This document shows, one piece after another, positions 1-11,846 of a stretch of DNA of 64,000 nucleotides. Source of the stretch: Manihot esculenta (Eukaryota > Streptophyta > Magnoliopsida > Malpighiales > Euphorbiaceae); assembly GCF_001659605.2 (NCBI RefSeq), contig NC_035164.2:13318906-13382905 (forward strand), in the 5' to 3' direction. A model generated the notes under the pieces. The model was not told where the DNA came from, ran no database searches, and worked only from the letters and a program-made list of their open reading frames with translations. The translations under genes were made by a program, and so were the position numbers. Position 1 is the first letter of the stretch, and each line of letters opens with the position of its first letter.

Positions 1-1
1 A

Positions 2-1690
2 ACTCTCGGAGAGCTAGCTGAACCAGCAGGAGACCAAGCACCCTTATGCATTGAATATCCCCCTTTGACAGCACCATTTGAGTTAAAGACAGGCCTAATC
101 CATCTCCTTCCCAAATTTAGAGGCCTAGAAAATGAGGATCCTCACAAGCACTTGAAGGAATTCCACATTGTGTGCTCCTCCATGAGACCTCAAGGTATTA
201 CTGAAGAGCATGTCAAGCTTAGAGCCTTCCCTTTTTCCCTTGATGACTATGCCAAGGAATGGCTATTCTACTTACCACCCGAATCCATCACATCATGGGC
301 TGGTATAGTGAGAGCATTCTTGAGAAAATTCTTCCCTACCTCAAAAGCCATAGGCATCCGTCGAGAAATAAGTGGGATAAAACAAAAGCACTCTGAAGGC
401 TTGTATGAGTACTGGGAGAGGTTCAAAAAGTTGTGCACAAGCTGCCCCCAGCACGATATTTCTGACCAATCTCTCATTGAGTATTTCTATGGAGGTCTGA
501 TACCCGCAGAGAGAAAATTTATTGATGCAGCCTGTGGAGGATCCATTGAGAAAAAGTCACCTAGAGAGATGAGGGAATTAATTTCCACCATGGCTGCAGC
601 TTCTCAATAATTTGGAGACTAAGAGCCACCATCAAGGAGTGTAAATGAGGTGAGTACATCCATTCTAGCATCCCAAATTTCTGATCTCACCAATGCTGTC
701 CGTAGCCTTGTTGTGGGTCAAACCCAACAAGTCCAGCAGATTCAACAGCCCAAGTCATGTGGAATATATGCCAACAACCACCCAACTGATCTATGTCCTT
801 CCCTTCAAGAGGAGGACCAACAAGTCAATGCCGTTGGAGGTTTCAATGGGCAAAGAAGGTATGATCCCTATGCAAATACTTATAATCCAGGTTGGAGGGA
901 CCATCCAAATTTCAGCTATGCAAGGGGAAATCAATATCCAAGCTACCAGCAAAGGAATCAAGCTCAAGCTGCACCCCAAAACTCCAAAGCACCTCTTGAA
1001 GAGATTGTGCAGAATTTAGCCAATACTGTGCAAAGTCTTGAGAAACAAGTGAGTCAAATGGCCTCCTCAATGAGCAAATATGAGTCTCAAGGGAAGTTAC
1101 CCTCCCAAACTGAGATAAACCCAAGGCAAAATGCTAGTGCCATCACATTGAGGAGTGGAAAGGAGTTGCAAGACAATAGGATTGAAAAATTGCAAAAACA
1201 GGCCATGGAGGAAAATCTGCCAGAAAGTGATCAGGGCAGTCAATTTTCCCAAATCACTGACCCAATCGCTAGGCAGACTGAGCTGCCCAGCAGTGATTTG
1301 CCCAAATCACCAGGCAATCTGCCCAAATCAACAGATCAGGCAGAATCCAGTCAAGGGCAGAAACAGCAACCAGCAGAGAAATTCAAGGTACCTCCTCCCT
1401 TTCCAAAGATATTTGCAAGGTCCCAAAAAGAAAAAGAGGAGAAAGAAATACTTGAGACATTCCGCAAGGTGGAAATCAACATTCCCCTACTTGATGCTGT
1501 CAAGCAAATTCCAAGGTATGCCAAGTTTCTCAAAGAACTATGCACCAACCGAAGGAAACTTGCTGAGTGTGAAAAAGTAAGTGTGGGGGAGTGTGTCTCA
1601 GCTGTTATTCAAAGAAAACTTCCAGTTAAATGCAAGGATAGAGGGATGTTCGTTGTTTCATGCAAAATAGGCAATGTGGGGATCAAGAAG
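2..1690 (+). pseudogene. gag: gag region of the Ty3/gypsy element (capsid plus damaged nucleocapsid)
   Basis: Frame 2 is open from the left edge to TAA at 608-610, so the protein begins upstream; the apparent start at 65 is not real. The first 200 codons match the retrotransposon gag (capsid) domain, with hallmarks such as AKEWLFYLPP and the RKFFP segment. A second in-frame TAA is at 620-622, and reading then resumes in the same frame to 1798. A zinc-knuckle-like CX2-Y-X3-HX4C lies near 757-795; its second cysteine position is tyrosine, so metal binding is probably lost. The following 300 codons are Gln/Pro/Ser-rich and low-complexity, including DLPKS-type repeats. The gag would package element RNA; this copy cannot. 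Confidence 0.85.
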
Positions 1691-2314
1691 GCCATATGTG
1701 ACCTTGGAGCTTCAATCAATGTTATGCCTCTTTCCATTTTTAACTTGTTGAATGCAGGTACACTCAAGGGCCCCAGCATTATGATCCAATTGGCTGATTG
1801 ATCCATTATCTACCCCAAGGGAGTGCTAGAAGATGTGTTGGTGCAAGTTGACCAACTAGTATTTCCAGCAGATTTCTATGTAATTGACATGGAAGAAGAC
1901 AAGAGCAACACAACCTCTGATATCTTACTTGGGAGACCATTCTTAAGCATAGCAAGAACTAAAATTGATGTGCATGATGGCGCATTAACTATGGAGTTTG
2001 AAGGGGAAGTTATCAAGTTTAATGTTTATGATGCCATGAAATTCCCCAATGATGTTTCTCCTGTTTATGGCCTTGATGTTATTGATGATTTAAGTCAAGA
2101 GATTTTTGATTTTGATCAAGAAAACTTACTTTATGAAAGTCTTTGCAGGAGAGAAGAAGTGGACAACAACACCAAGACAGACCAGATGGAGTACTGTTCA
2201 CAGTTGGTGACGGGTGATTTGCCCAAATCACCAAACGATTTGCCCAAATCACTGGGGCAGACAGACACAACAGAGCGTGATTTGCCCAGATCACCAGATG
2301 ATTTGCCCAAATCA
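1294..2314 (+). repeat. Recurrent 16-bp palindromic motif encoding DLPKS
   Basis: TGATTTG-CC-CAAATCA, a dyad with 7-bp arms, occurs at 1294-1309 and 2215-2230, with near copies at 2236-2251, 2278-2293 and 2299-2314 and a half copy near 1317-1330. A truncated copy at 4018-4030 is the last gypsy sequence before the satellite. In frame each encodes D/N-L-P-K-S, giving a spaced peptide repeat in two separate low-complexity linkers. Being palindromic, the opposite strand also stays open over it. The role is unknown; it may be linker expansion by replication slippage. Confidence 0.75.
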
Positions 2315-4030
2315 GTGGCCAAATCAGACAGCAAACAGTAGAAATCAGAGCAGACAGCAGATACACCAGATCCGAAGCCCTTGCCCAGCCACCTAAAATA
2401 TGCTTACTTGGGAGCTGGAAATACACTGCCAGTAATTATTTCTAACCAGCTCACCCAAGAAGAAGAGGAAAAGCTCCTTGATATGTTGAAGAAGCACAAG
2501 AAAGAAATTGGATGGACCTTGGAGGACATAAAGAGCATCTCACCCTCAACATGCATGCATCGGATACTTATGGAGGATGAGTGCAAACCTGTTCGTGAAG
2601 CACAAAGGAGGCTGAATCCACCAATGATGGAGGTTGTGAAGAAAGAAATTGTGAAACTCTTGGATATTGGGGTCATCTACCCAATTTCTGACAGTAAATG
2701 GGTGAGTCCCATCCATGTGGTGCCAAAGAAGACTGGGATTACCATTGTCCCTAATTCTGAAGGAGAGCTAGTGCCCACTCGTGTACAAAATGGGTGGAGA
2801 GTTTGCATGGATTACAGGAAGCTCAACACAGCCACAAGGAAGGACCACTTTTCCTTGCCCTTCATGGACCAAATGCTCGAGAGACTTGCTGGAAAGAGCC
2901 ATTACTGCCTCCTTGATGGATATTCAGGCTTCTATCAAATCCCCGTTGCACCTGAAGATCAAGAGAAGACTACTTTCACATGCCCATTTGGCACCTTCGC
3001 ATTTAGGAGGATGCCCTTTGGCCTTTGCAATGCACCAGCCACTTTCCAAAGGTGCATGATGAGCATTTTTTCTGACTATGTGGAGAAGATTATTGAAGTC
3101 TTCATGGATGATTTCACGGTGTATGGCAACTCATTCAATAAATGCCTAGCCAACTTGGAGAAAATACTTCAAAGGTGTTTGGAGACAAATCTGGTCCTCA
3201 ACTATGAGAAATGCCACTTTATGGTCAGCCATGGCTTAATCTTAGGCCATATTGTTTCAGAAAAAGGGATTGAGGTGGACAAAGCTAAAATTGACACCAT
3301 CAAAAATCTGCCCTACCCAACCAGCATTAGGGAGATTAGATCATTCCTTGGACATGCTGGTTTTTACAGGAGGTTCATCAAGGATTTCTCCAAGATAACT
3401 CAGCCTTTGTGCAGGTTGTTACAGCAGGATGTGACATTCAACTTTGATGACAGCTGCAAAACAGCTTTTGATTGGATCAAATCACTGCTGATTTCTGCCC
3501 CAATCATCCAGCCCCCTGACTGGACCCTTTCATTTGAGATCATGTGCGATGCCAGCAACTTTGCTGTAGGAGCAGTGTTGGGACAGCGTGTAGGTAATTC
3601 TCCTCATGTCATACACTATGCCTCACGCACCTTAGATGCTGCACAATGCAACTATTCTACCACAGAAAAAGAGTTGCTGGCTGTTGTGTTTGCATTGGAG
3701 AAGTTTCGGTCCTATCTACTTGGGACAAAGGTGATTATCTACTCAGACCATGTTGCATTGAGGTATTTAATCAAGAAAAAGGAGTCCAAACCAAGGCTGG
3801 TGCGATGGATATTGCTGTTGCAAGAGTTTGACTTGGAGATCCGTGACAAGAAAGGCAAGGAGAACCTCGTAGCTGACCACCTCAGCAGAATACTTTCAGA
3901 AATGGAGCCATGCCCCATCAATGAGACCTTCCCTGACGAGCACCTCTTTGCTGTCCAAGAAGAGGAACCATGGTATGCTGATATTGTAAATTTCCTTGCC
4001 ACAGAAGATTTACCTACTGATTTGCCCAAA
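1691..4030 (+). pseudogene. pol: pol region of the Ty3/gypsy element: protease, RT, RNase H (no integrase)
   Basis: The aspartic protease motif DLGA is at 1700-1711. An in-frame TGA at 1799-1801 and a TAG at 2339-2341 interrupt the ORF; the longest open piece is 2381-4072, whose last 14 codons or so are satellite. RT runs from about 2560 to 3300 with the catalytic FMDD at 3101-3112, the usual plant gypsy form of YMDD. RNase H follows with CDAS (Asp at 3548-3550), TEKELLAV (Glu near 3664) and YSDH (Asp at 3746-3748). After the ENLVADHLSR motif the reading frame heads toward integrase but is cut at 4030. In an intact element this polyprotein would copy RNA to cDNA. The stops and the missing integrase make it non-functional. 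Confidence 0.9.
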
Positions 4031-7000
4031 ACAATTTTGTTTATAATGTATGAGTATATTATTTTGAGGTAAGTAAGGCACTGTCGTTTATTTTGCGCCT
4101 AATCGTTTCTTTTTTAATGTTCCTGATTTTAAACTAATTAAAGTGAACAATTAAAGTTTTATTTTAATTGAACATTTGAATAAATGATTACCAATAAATA
4201 ACAAGTTTGTTTATTATGTTTATGTATAATATTTCGAGGTAAGAAAGGCATTGTTATTTATTTGCGCCCATCATTTCTTTTTTAATGTTTAGGCACTGTT
4301 GTTTATTTTACGCCCTATTGCTTCTTTTTTACTGTTTTTGACTTTAAACTAACTAAAGTGAACAATTAAAGTTTTGTTTTAATTGAATATTTGAATAAAT
4401 GATTACTAATGAATAATAATTTTGTTTATAATGTATGAGTATAATATTTTGGGGTAAGAAAGGCACTATCGTTTATTTTGCGTCCAATAGTTTCTTTTTT
4501 ATTGTTCTTAACGTTAAAGAAATTAAAAAAGTTTTATTTTAATTAAATATTTGAATAAATAATTACTAATAATTATTATATTTTTTTATAATGTATGAGT
4601 ATAATATTTTTGGGTAAAAAAGTCATTGTTGTTTATTTTGCGCCCTATCGTTCCTTTTTTAATGTTCTTGACTTTAAACTAATTAAGGTGAACAATTTAA
4701 GTTTTATTTTCATTGAACATTTGAATAAATGATGTGTATAAGTATAATATTTTGTGGTAAGAAAGGCACTGTTATTTATTTTGCGTCTATCATTTCTTTT
4801 TTAATGTTTAGGCACTTTCATTTATTTTGTGCTTATTGTTTCTTTTTTTGATGTTCGTGGCTTTAAACTAATTAAAGTAAACAATTAAACTTTTATTTTA
4901 ATTGAATATTTGAATAAATAATTACTAACTAATAACAATTTTGTTTATAATGTTTGAGTATAATATGTCATTTATTATGCGCCTCATCATTTCTTTTTTA
5001 ATGTTTTTAACTTTAAACTAATTAAAGTCAACAATTAAAGTTTTATTTTAATTGAACATTTAAATAAATGATTTCTAATAGATAACAAGTTTGTTTATAA
5101 TGTATAAGTATAATATTTTGGGATAAGCAAGGCACTGTCATTTATTTTAATTGAATATTTGAATAAATGACTACTAATGAATAACAATTTTCTTTATAAT
5201 GTATGAGTATATTATTTTGGAGTACGTAAGACACTTTCGTTTATTTTGTCCCTAATCGTTTCTTTTTTAATGTTCCTGATTTTAAACTAATTAAAGTGAA
5301 CAATTAAAGTTTTATTTTAATTGAACATTTGAATAAATGATTACCAATAAATAACAAGTTTGTTTATTATGTATACGTGTAATATTTTTGGGTAAGAAAG
5401 ACATTGTTATTTATTTTGCGCCTATCGTTTCTTTTTTAATGTCTAGGCACTGTTGTTTATTTTGTTCCCTATTGTTTGTTTTTTTAATGTTCTTGAGTTT
5501 AAACTAACTAAAGTGAACAATTAAAGTTTTATTTTAATTGAATATTTGAATAAATGATTACTAATGAATAATAATTTTGTTTATAATGTATGAGTATAAT
5601 ATTTTGGGGTAAGAAAGGCACTATCGTTTATTTTGCGTCCAATCGTTTCTTTTTTATTGTTCTTAACGTTAAAGAAATTAAAAAAGTTTTATTTTAATTA
5701 AATATTTGAATAAATAATTACTAATAATTATTATATTTTTTTTATAATGTATTAGTATAATATTTTTGGGTAAGAAAGTCATTGTTGTTTATTTTGCGCC
5801 CTATCGTTTCCTTTTTAATGTTCTTCACTTTAAACTAATTAAAGTAAACAATTTAAGTTTTATTTTCATTAAAATTTGAATAAATGATGTGTATAAGTAT
5901 AATATTTTGTGGTAAAAAGGCACTGTTATTTATTTTGCGTCTATCATTTCTTTTTTAATGTTCAGGCACTTTCATTTATTTTGTGCTTATTGTTTCTTTT
6001 TTTGATGTTCTTGGCTTTAAACTAATTAAAGTAAACAATTAAACTTTTATTTTAATTGAATATTTGAATAAATGATTACTAACTAATAAGAATTTTTTTT
6101 ATAATGTTTGAGTATAATATGTCGTTTATTTTGTGTCTCATCGTTTCTTTTTTAATGTTTTTAACTTTAAACTAATTAAAGTCAACAATTAAAGTTTTAT
6201 TTTAATTGAACATTTAAATAAATGATTTCTAATAGATAACAAGTTTGTTTATAATGTATAAGTATAATATTTTGGGATAAGCAAGGCACTGTCATTTATT
6301 TTAATTGAATATTTGAATAAATAAATACTAATAAATAACAATTTTGTTTATAATGTATGAGTATATTATTTTGGGGTAAGTAAGGCACTGTCGTTTATTT
6401 TGCGCCTAATCGTTTCTTTTTTAATGTTCCTGATTTTAAACTAATTAAAGTGAACAATTAAAGTTTTATTTTAATTGAACATTTGAATAAATGATTACCA
6501 ATAAATAACAAGTTTGTTTATTATGTTTATGTTTAATATTTCGGGGTAAGAAAGGCATTATTATTTATTTCAGCCCATCATTTCTTTTTTAATGTTTAGG
6601 CACTATTGTTTATTTTGCGCCCTATTGCTTCTTTTTTACTGTTCTTGACTTTAAACTAACTAAAGTGAACAATTAAAGTTTTATTTTAATTGAATATTTG
6701 AATAAATGATTACTAATGAATAATAATTTTGTTTATAATGTATGAGTATAATATTTTAGGGTAAGAAAGACACTCTTATTTATTTTGCGACCAATAGTTT
6801 CTTTTTTATTGTTCTTAACGTTAAAGAAATTAAAAAAGTTTTATTTTAATTAAATATTTGAATAAATAATTACTAATAATTATTATATTTTTTTATAATG
6901 TATGACTATAATATTTTCGGGTAAGAAAGTCATTGTTGTTTATTTTGCGCCCTATTGTTTCTTTTTTAATGTTCTTGACTTTAAACTAATTAAAGTGAAC

Positions 7001-7490
7001 AATTTAAGTTTTATTTTCATTGAACATTTCAATAAATAATGTGTATAAGTATAATATTTTGTGGTAAGAAAGACACTGTTATTTATTTTGCATCTATCAT
7101 TTCTTTTTTAATGTTCAGGCACTTTCATTTATTTTGTGCTTATTGTTTCTTTTTTTGATGTTCGTGGCTTTAAACTAATTAAAGTAAACAATTAAACTTT
7201 TATTTTAATTGAATATTTGAATAAATGTTTACTAACTAATAACAATTTTGTTTATAATGTTTGAGTATAATATGTCGTTCATTATGCGCCTCATCGTTTC
7301 TTTTTTAATGTTTTTAACTTTAAACTAAATAAAGTCAACAATTAAAGTTTTATTTTAATTGAACATTTAAATAAATGATTTCCAACAGATAACAAGTTTG
7401 TTTATAATCTATAAGTATAATATTTTGAGATAAGCAAAGCACTGTCATTTATTTTAATTGAATATTTGAATAAATGACGAATAATCAATA
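4031..7490. repeat. Super-repeat copy 1 (A1-B1-C1), about 3.46 kb
   Basis: Three successive HORs carry distinct private variants. A has the TTTCGGGGTAAG form (here with GAGG for GGGG) followed by TTATTTATTTGCGCC. B has TCTTTATAATG in monomer 1, then GACACTTTCG and TTTTGTCCC. C has TTATTTATTTCAGCCC in monomer 2. The same A-B-C order repeats from 7491 and again from 12846. Confidence 0.85.
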
Positions 7491-8643
7491 ACAATTTTGT
7501 TTATAATGTATGAGTATATTATTTTGGGGTAAGTAAGGCACTGTCGTTTATTTTGCGCCTAATCGTTTCTTTTTTAATGTTCCTGATTTTAAACTAATTA
7601 AAGTGAACAATTAAAGTTTTATTTTAATTGAACATTTGAATAAATGATTACCAATAAATAACAAGTTTGTTTATTATGTTTATGTATAATATTTCGGGGT
7701 AAGAAAGGCATTGTTATTTATTTGCGCCCATCATTTCTTTTTTAAAGTTTAGGCACTGTTGTTTATTTTGCGCCCTATTGTTTCTTTTTTACTGTTCTTG
7801 ACTTTAAACTAACTAAAGTGAACAATTAAAGTTTTATTTTAATTGAATATTTGAATAAATGATTACTAATGAATAATAATTTTGTTTATAATGTATGAGT
7901 ATAATATTTTGGGGTAAGAAAGGCACTATCGTTTATTTTGCATCTAATCGTTTCTTTTTTATTGTTCTTAACGTTAAAGAAATTAAAAAAGTTTTATTTT
8001 AATTAAATATTTGAATAAATAATTACTAATAATTATTATATTTTTTTATAATGTATGAGTATAATATTTTTGGGTAAGAAAGTCATTGTTGTTTATTTTG
8101 CGCCCTATCATTTCTTTTTTAATGTTCTTGACTTTAAACTAATTAAAGTGAACAATTTAAGTTTTATTTTCACTGAACATTTGAATAAATGATGTGTATA
8201 AGTATAATATTTTGTGGTAAGAAAGACACTGTTATTTATTTTGCGTCTATCATTTCTTTTTTAATGTTTAGGCACTTTCATTTATTTTGTGCTTATTGTT
8301 TCTTTTTTTGATGTTCGTGGCTTTAAACTAATTAAAGTAAACAATTAAACTTTTATTTTAATTGAATATTTGAATAAATAATTACTAACTAATAACAATT
8401 TTGTTTATAATGTTTGAGTATAATATGTCATTTATTATGCGCCTCATCGTTTCTTTTTTAATGTTTTTAACTTTAAACTAATTAAAGTCAACAATTAAAG
8501 TTTTATTTTAATTGAACATTTAAATAAATGATTTCTAATAGATAACAAGTTTGTTTATAATGTATAAGTATAATATTTTGGGATAAGCAAGGCACTGTCA
8601 TTTATTTTAATTGAATATTTGAATAAATGACTACTAATGAATA
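7491..8643. repeat. Reference higher-order repeat: seven monomers, 1153 bp
   Basis: Monomer limits read by eye: U1 7491-7660 (170 bp, the full basic monomer); U2 7661-7875 (215 bp, with a 45-bp internal duplication of the TTTATTTTGCGCC region); U3 7876 to about 8035 (160 bp, about 10 bp short before GTTTTATTTT); U4 to about 8192; U5 8193-8394 (also with the 45-bp duplication, but lacking its first 29 bp or so in this short form); U6 8395-8544 (150 bp, about 20 bp missing after TATAATAT); U7 8545-8643 (99 bp, a 71-bp deletion). Lengths sum to the HOR period, and the same order recurs through the array, so this is a true multimeric repeat. Confidence 0.88.
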
Positions 8644-10117
8644 ACAATTTTCTTTATAATGTATGAGTATATTATTTTGGAGTAAGTAAGACACTTTCGT
8701 TTATTTTGTCCCTAATCGTTTCTTTTGTAATGTTCCTGATTTTAAACTAATTAAAGTGAACAATTAAAGTTTTATTTTAATTGAACATTTGAATAAATGA
8801 TTACCAATAAATAACAAGTTTGTTTATTATGTATACGTGTAATATTTTTGGGTAAGAAAGACATTGTTATTTATTTTGCGCCTATCGTTTCTTTTTTAAT
8901 GTCTAGGCACTGTTGTTTATTTTGTTCCCTATTGTTTGTTTTTTTAATGTTCTTGAGTTTAAACTAACTAAAGTGAACAATTAAAGTTTTATTTTAATTG
9001 AATATTTGAATAAATGATTACTAATGAATAATAATTTTGTTTATAATGTATGCGTATAATATTTTGGGGTAAGAAAGGCACTATCGTTTATTTTGCGTCC
9101 AATCGTTTCTTTTTTATTGTTCTTAACGTTAAAGAAATTAAAAAAGTTTTATTTTAATTAAATATTTGAATAAATAATTACTAATAATTATTATATTTTT
9201 TTTATAATGTATTAGTATAATATTTTTGGGTAAGAAAGTTATTGTTGTTTATTTTGCGCCCTATCGTTTCCTTTTTAATGTTCTTCACTTTAAACTAATT
9301 AAAGTAAACAATTTAAGTTTTATTTTCATTAAAATTTAAATAAATGATGTGTATAAGTATAATATTTTGTGGTAAAAAGGCACTGTTATTTATTTTGCGT
9401 CTATCATTTCTTTTTTAATGTTCAGGCACTTTCATTTATTTTGTGCTTATTGTTTCTTTTTTTGATGTTCTTGGCTTTAAACTAATTAAAGTAAACAATT
9501 AAACTTTTATTTTAATTGAATATTTGAATAAATGATTACTAACTAATAAGAATTTTTTTTATAATGTTTGAGTATAATATGTCGTTTATTTTGCGCCTCA
9601 TCGTTTCTTTTTTAATGTTTTTAACTTTAAACTAATTAAAGTCAACAATTAAAGTTTTATTTTAATTGAACATTTAAATAAATGATTTCTAATAGATAAC
9701 AAGTTTGTTTATAATGTATAAGTATAATATTTTGGGATAAGCAAGGCACTGTCATTTATTTTAATTGAATATTTGAATAAATAAATACTAATAAATAACA
9801 ATTTTGTTTATAATGTATGAGTATATTATTTTGGGGTAAGTAAGGCACATTCGTTTATTTTGCGCCTAATCGTTTCTTTTTTAATGTTCCTGATTTTAAA
9901 CTAATTAAAGTGAACAATTAAAGTTTTATTTTAATTGAACATTTGAATAAATGATTACCAATAAATAACAAGTTTGTTTATTATGTTTATGTTTAATATT
10001 TCGGGGTAAGAAAGGCATTATTATTTATTTCAGCCCATCATTTCTTTTTTAATGTTTAGGCACTATTGTTTATTTTGCGCCCTATTGCTTCTTTTTTACT
10101 GTTCTTGACTTTAAACT

Positions 10118-10278
10118 TAAAAGAAGAGATAAAGAATGTATTTCTGCACCTTTATTCAAGAGTATACAGTAGCTTATATATACGGTTCTGTTCCTATAAC
10201 TAAGGGAATACAAAATACAAACACACTTAAATAAGATATTTACAGCTAATACTATCTTAACAGAACTTATCATTAACA
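10118..10278 (-). repeat. copia-1 3' LTR (161 bp)
   Basis: In sense it begins TGTTAATG and ends CTTTTA rather than the canonical CA. It is identical by eye to 11847-12007. A TATA-box-like TATATATAAG lies at 10173-10182 in sense. Confidence 0.92.
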
Positions 10279-10287
10279 CCCCCTCGC
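10279..10287 (-). other. copia-1 polypurine tract
   Basis: In sense it reads GCGAGGGGG, directly upstream of the 3' LTR. It is the expected primer for plus-strand DNA synthesis. Confidence 0.8.
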
Positions 10288-10290
10288 AAG

Positions 10291-11833
10291 CTATGAATTC
10301 CGTTGTAGAATTCGAAGCTTGGTTTTATGCTGAAGAAACCGAGAAGTTGATAATGGTTTTGTAAAAATATCAGCAAGCTGATCAAGAGAAGAAATATATT
10401 GAACAGCAATGTTACCAGCCTTGACTTGCTCTCTCACAAAGTGAAAGTCAACCTCAATGTGCTTTGTTCGTGCTTTGAAACAAGGATTCACAGCTAAATA
10501 AGAAGCCCCTATATTATCACACCAAATAATAGTGGGATTTGGAGTGGGTTGCTTCAATTCTTTGAGTAAAGACCGAATCCAAATAATTTCAGCAGTTGTA
10601 TTGGCAACAGCTCGGTACTCAGCTTCAGTTGAAGAACGAGCCACAGTCGGTTGTTTCTTGGCTGACCAAGAAATAAGATTCGGTCCCAAATAAAGAGCAA
10701 ATCCTCCAGTAGAACGACGATCATGTGCACTGCCAGCCCAATCGGCATCACAAAAGGCTTGTAATCGTTTATCACTGGATGGAGTTATATATAAGCCATG
10801 ATGAATAGTATCGTTGACATAACGGAGCACTCGTTTACAGGCTGCCCAATGAGTATTCGTTGGTGCTGAAAGAAATTGACAAAGCTTGTTCACAGCAAAA
10901 GCAAGATCAGGTCGTGTAAGACAAGCGTATTGCAACGCACCAACCGTTCGCCGATAAAGATTAGGATCTGCCATTGGTTCTCCATCATTGATCTGCAATT
11001 GACAAGTAGTAGCCATAGGAGATTTGACTGAAGTAGCTTTGTCCATTTTTTGTGGCTAGAAGAAGATCGTGAAGATACTTATGTTGGGAAAGAAGTATCC
11101 CGTTGGGAAGATGGTGAACTTCAATGCCCAGAAAATAATGAAGTATTCCAAGATCACGAAGCTGGAATTCTGCATCAATTAAAGAAATACACTCCTGTAC
11201 TACCAAATCAGTGCTCCCAGTGATGATAATATCATCTACATAAAGTAGAATATAAAGAACGTTACCCCCTTGTTCCCGGATAAACAGAGAAGAATCTGTA
11301 TGAGAACCTGTAAATCCAATAGTAAACAAAAATGAACTCAAACGTTGAAACCATGCTCGTGGGGCCTGCTTGAGTCCATAAATTGATTTATTCAGTTTAC
11401 ACACAAATTGAGGGCAACGAGAATCAGAAAACCCAGGAGGCTGTGACATGTAAACAGTTTCCTCCAAATAGCCATTAAGAAATGCATTGGATATGTCTAA
11501 TTGACGAATAGACCAAAAAAGTGAAACGGCCAGAGAAAGAACAATGCGAATTGTTGTAGGTTTAATAACAGGACTGAAGGTAGCAGCATAGTCAATACCT
11601 TCAACCTGATTATAACCCTTCGCCACCAAACGAGCTTTGCATCGCTCAACAGAACCATCAGGATTCTTCTTAACTTTAAACACCCATTTGCAACCCACAA
11701 TGTTGGTATGAGGTGGTTTTGGAACAAGGTCCCATGTCTTATGCTGAATTAATGCCGAAATCTCCTTACTCATCGCATCACGCCAAACTGGAATGTTGAT
11801 AGCTTTAGAATAACAAGTGGGTTCAGTCAACCT
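10291..11833 (-). pseudogene. copia-1 RT and RNase H remnant with one frameshift
   Basis: RT occupies about 11055-11822: the GCKWVFKVK and RLVAKGYNQ motifs, the LDISNAFLNG catalytic Asp, the YGLKQAPRAW motif and the YVDD box near 11237. RNase H follows at about 10291-10860 with CDADWAG, SSTEAEYRAV and TKHIEVDFHFVRE. The two parts are in different frames; the shift maps to a six-base T run at 11046-11051 (A run in sense), where one fewer A would join them. An apparent start at 11878 lies inside the LTR and reads through the primer-binding site, so it is not the native start. The stop of the second part at 10291 is the expected end of pol. Confidence 0.88.
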
Positions 11834-11846
11834 GGCTCTGATACCA
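11834..11846 (-). other. copia-1 primer-binding site (initiator Met-tRNA)
   Basis: In sense it reads TGGTATCAGAGCC, directly after the 5' LTR. It is complementary to the 3' end of plant initiator methionine tRNA, the usual copia primer. Confidence 0.92.

Larger units (their letters stand above)
1..4030 (+). mobile_element. Truncated Ty3/gypsy LTR retrotransposon, Athila/Tat-like
   Basis: The order is gag, protease, reverse transcriptase, RNase H in one reading frame, which defines a Ty3/gypsy element. The long stretch between the RT start and the DYRKLN motif, the DLGAS protease motif and the gag sequence resemble the plant Athila/Tat group (family knowledge; not searched). No LTR is in the window: the 5' end lies left of base 1, and the 3' end stops at 4030, where satellite begins inside a coding codon run, so integrase and the 3' LTR are missing. 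Four in-frame stops (608-610, 620-622, 1799-1801, 2339-2341) break the ORF, but no frameshift is seen. This is a dead, old copy at the edge of the satellite array. Confidence 0.93.
4031..10117. repeat. AT-rich satellite array, segment 1 (HOR copies A1, B1, C1, A2, B2, start of C2)
   Basis: This is a tandem satellite, about three quarters A+T, with stops in all frames. Taking the unit that starts at the ACAATTTTG motif as phase zero, HOR copies start at 4031, 5184, 6338, 7491, 8644 and 9798, a spacing of 1153-1154 bp. Copies 4031/7491, 5184/8644 and 6338/9798 share private variants and so pair at about 3.46 kb. All copies here are the short form, missing about 29 bp at the junction of monomers 4 and 5. 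The segment ends with the AAACT target site of copia-1. No gene is seen. Confidence 0.95.

Noticed and set aside
2079..2426. Antisense open frame with WANH-type repeats opposite the gypsy linker
   Set aside because: It is a by-product of the palindromic DLPKS motif, which is open on both strands; no start context or domain.
10082..10279. Minus-strand open frame over the copia-1 3' LTR, repeated at 11823-12008
   Set aside because: It appears twice only because the LTR is duplicated; it is not a gene.
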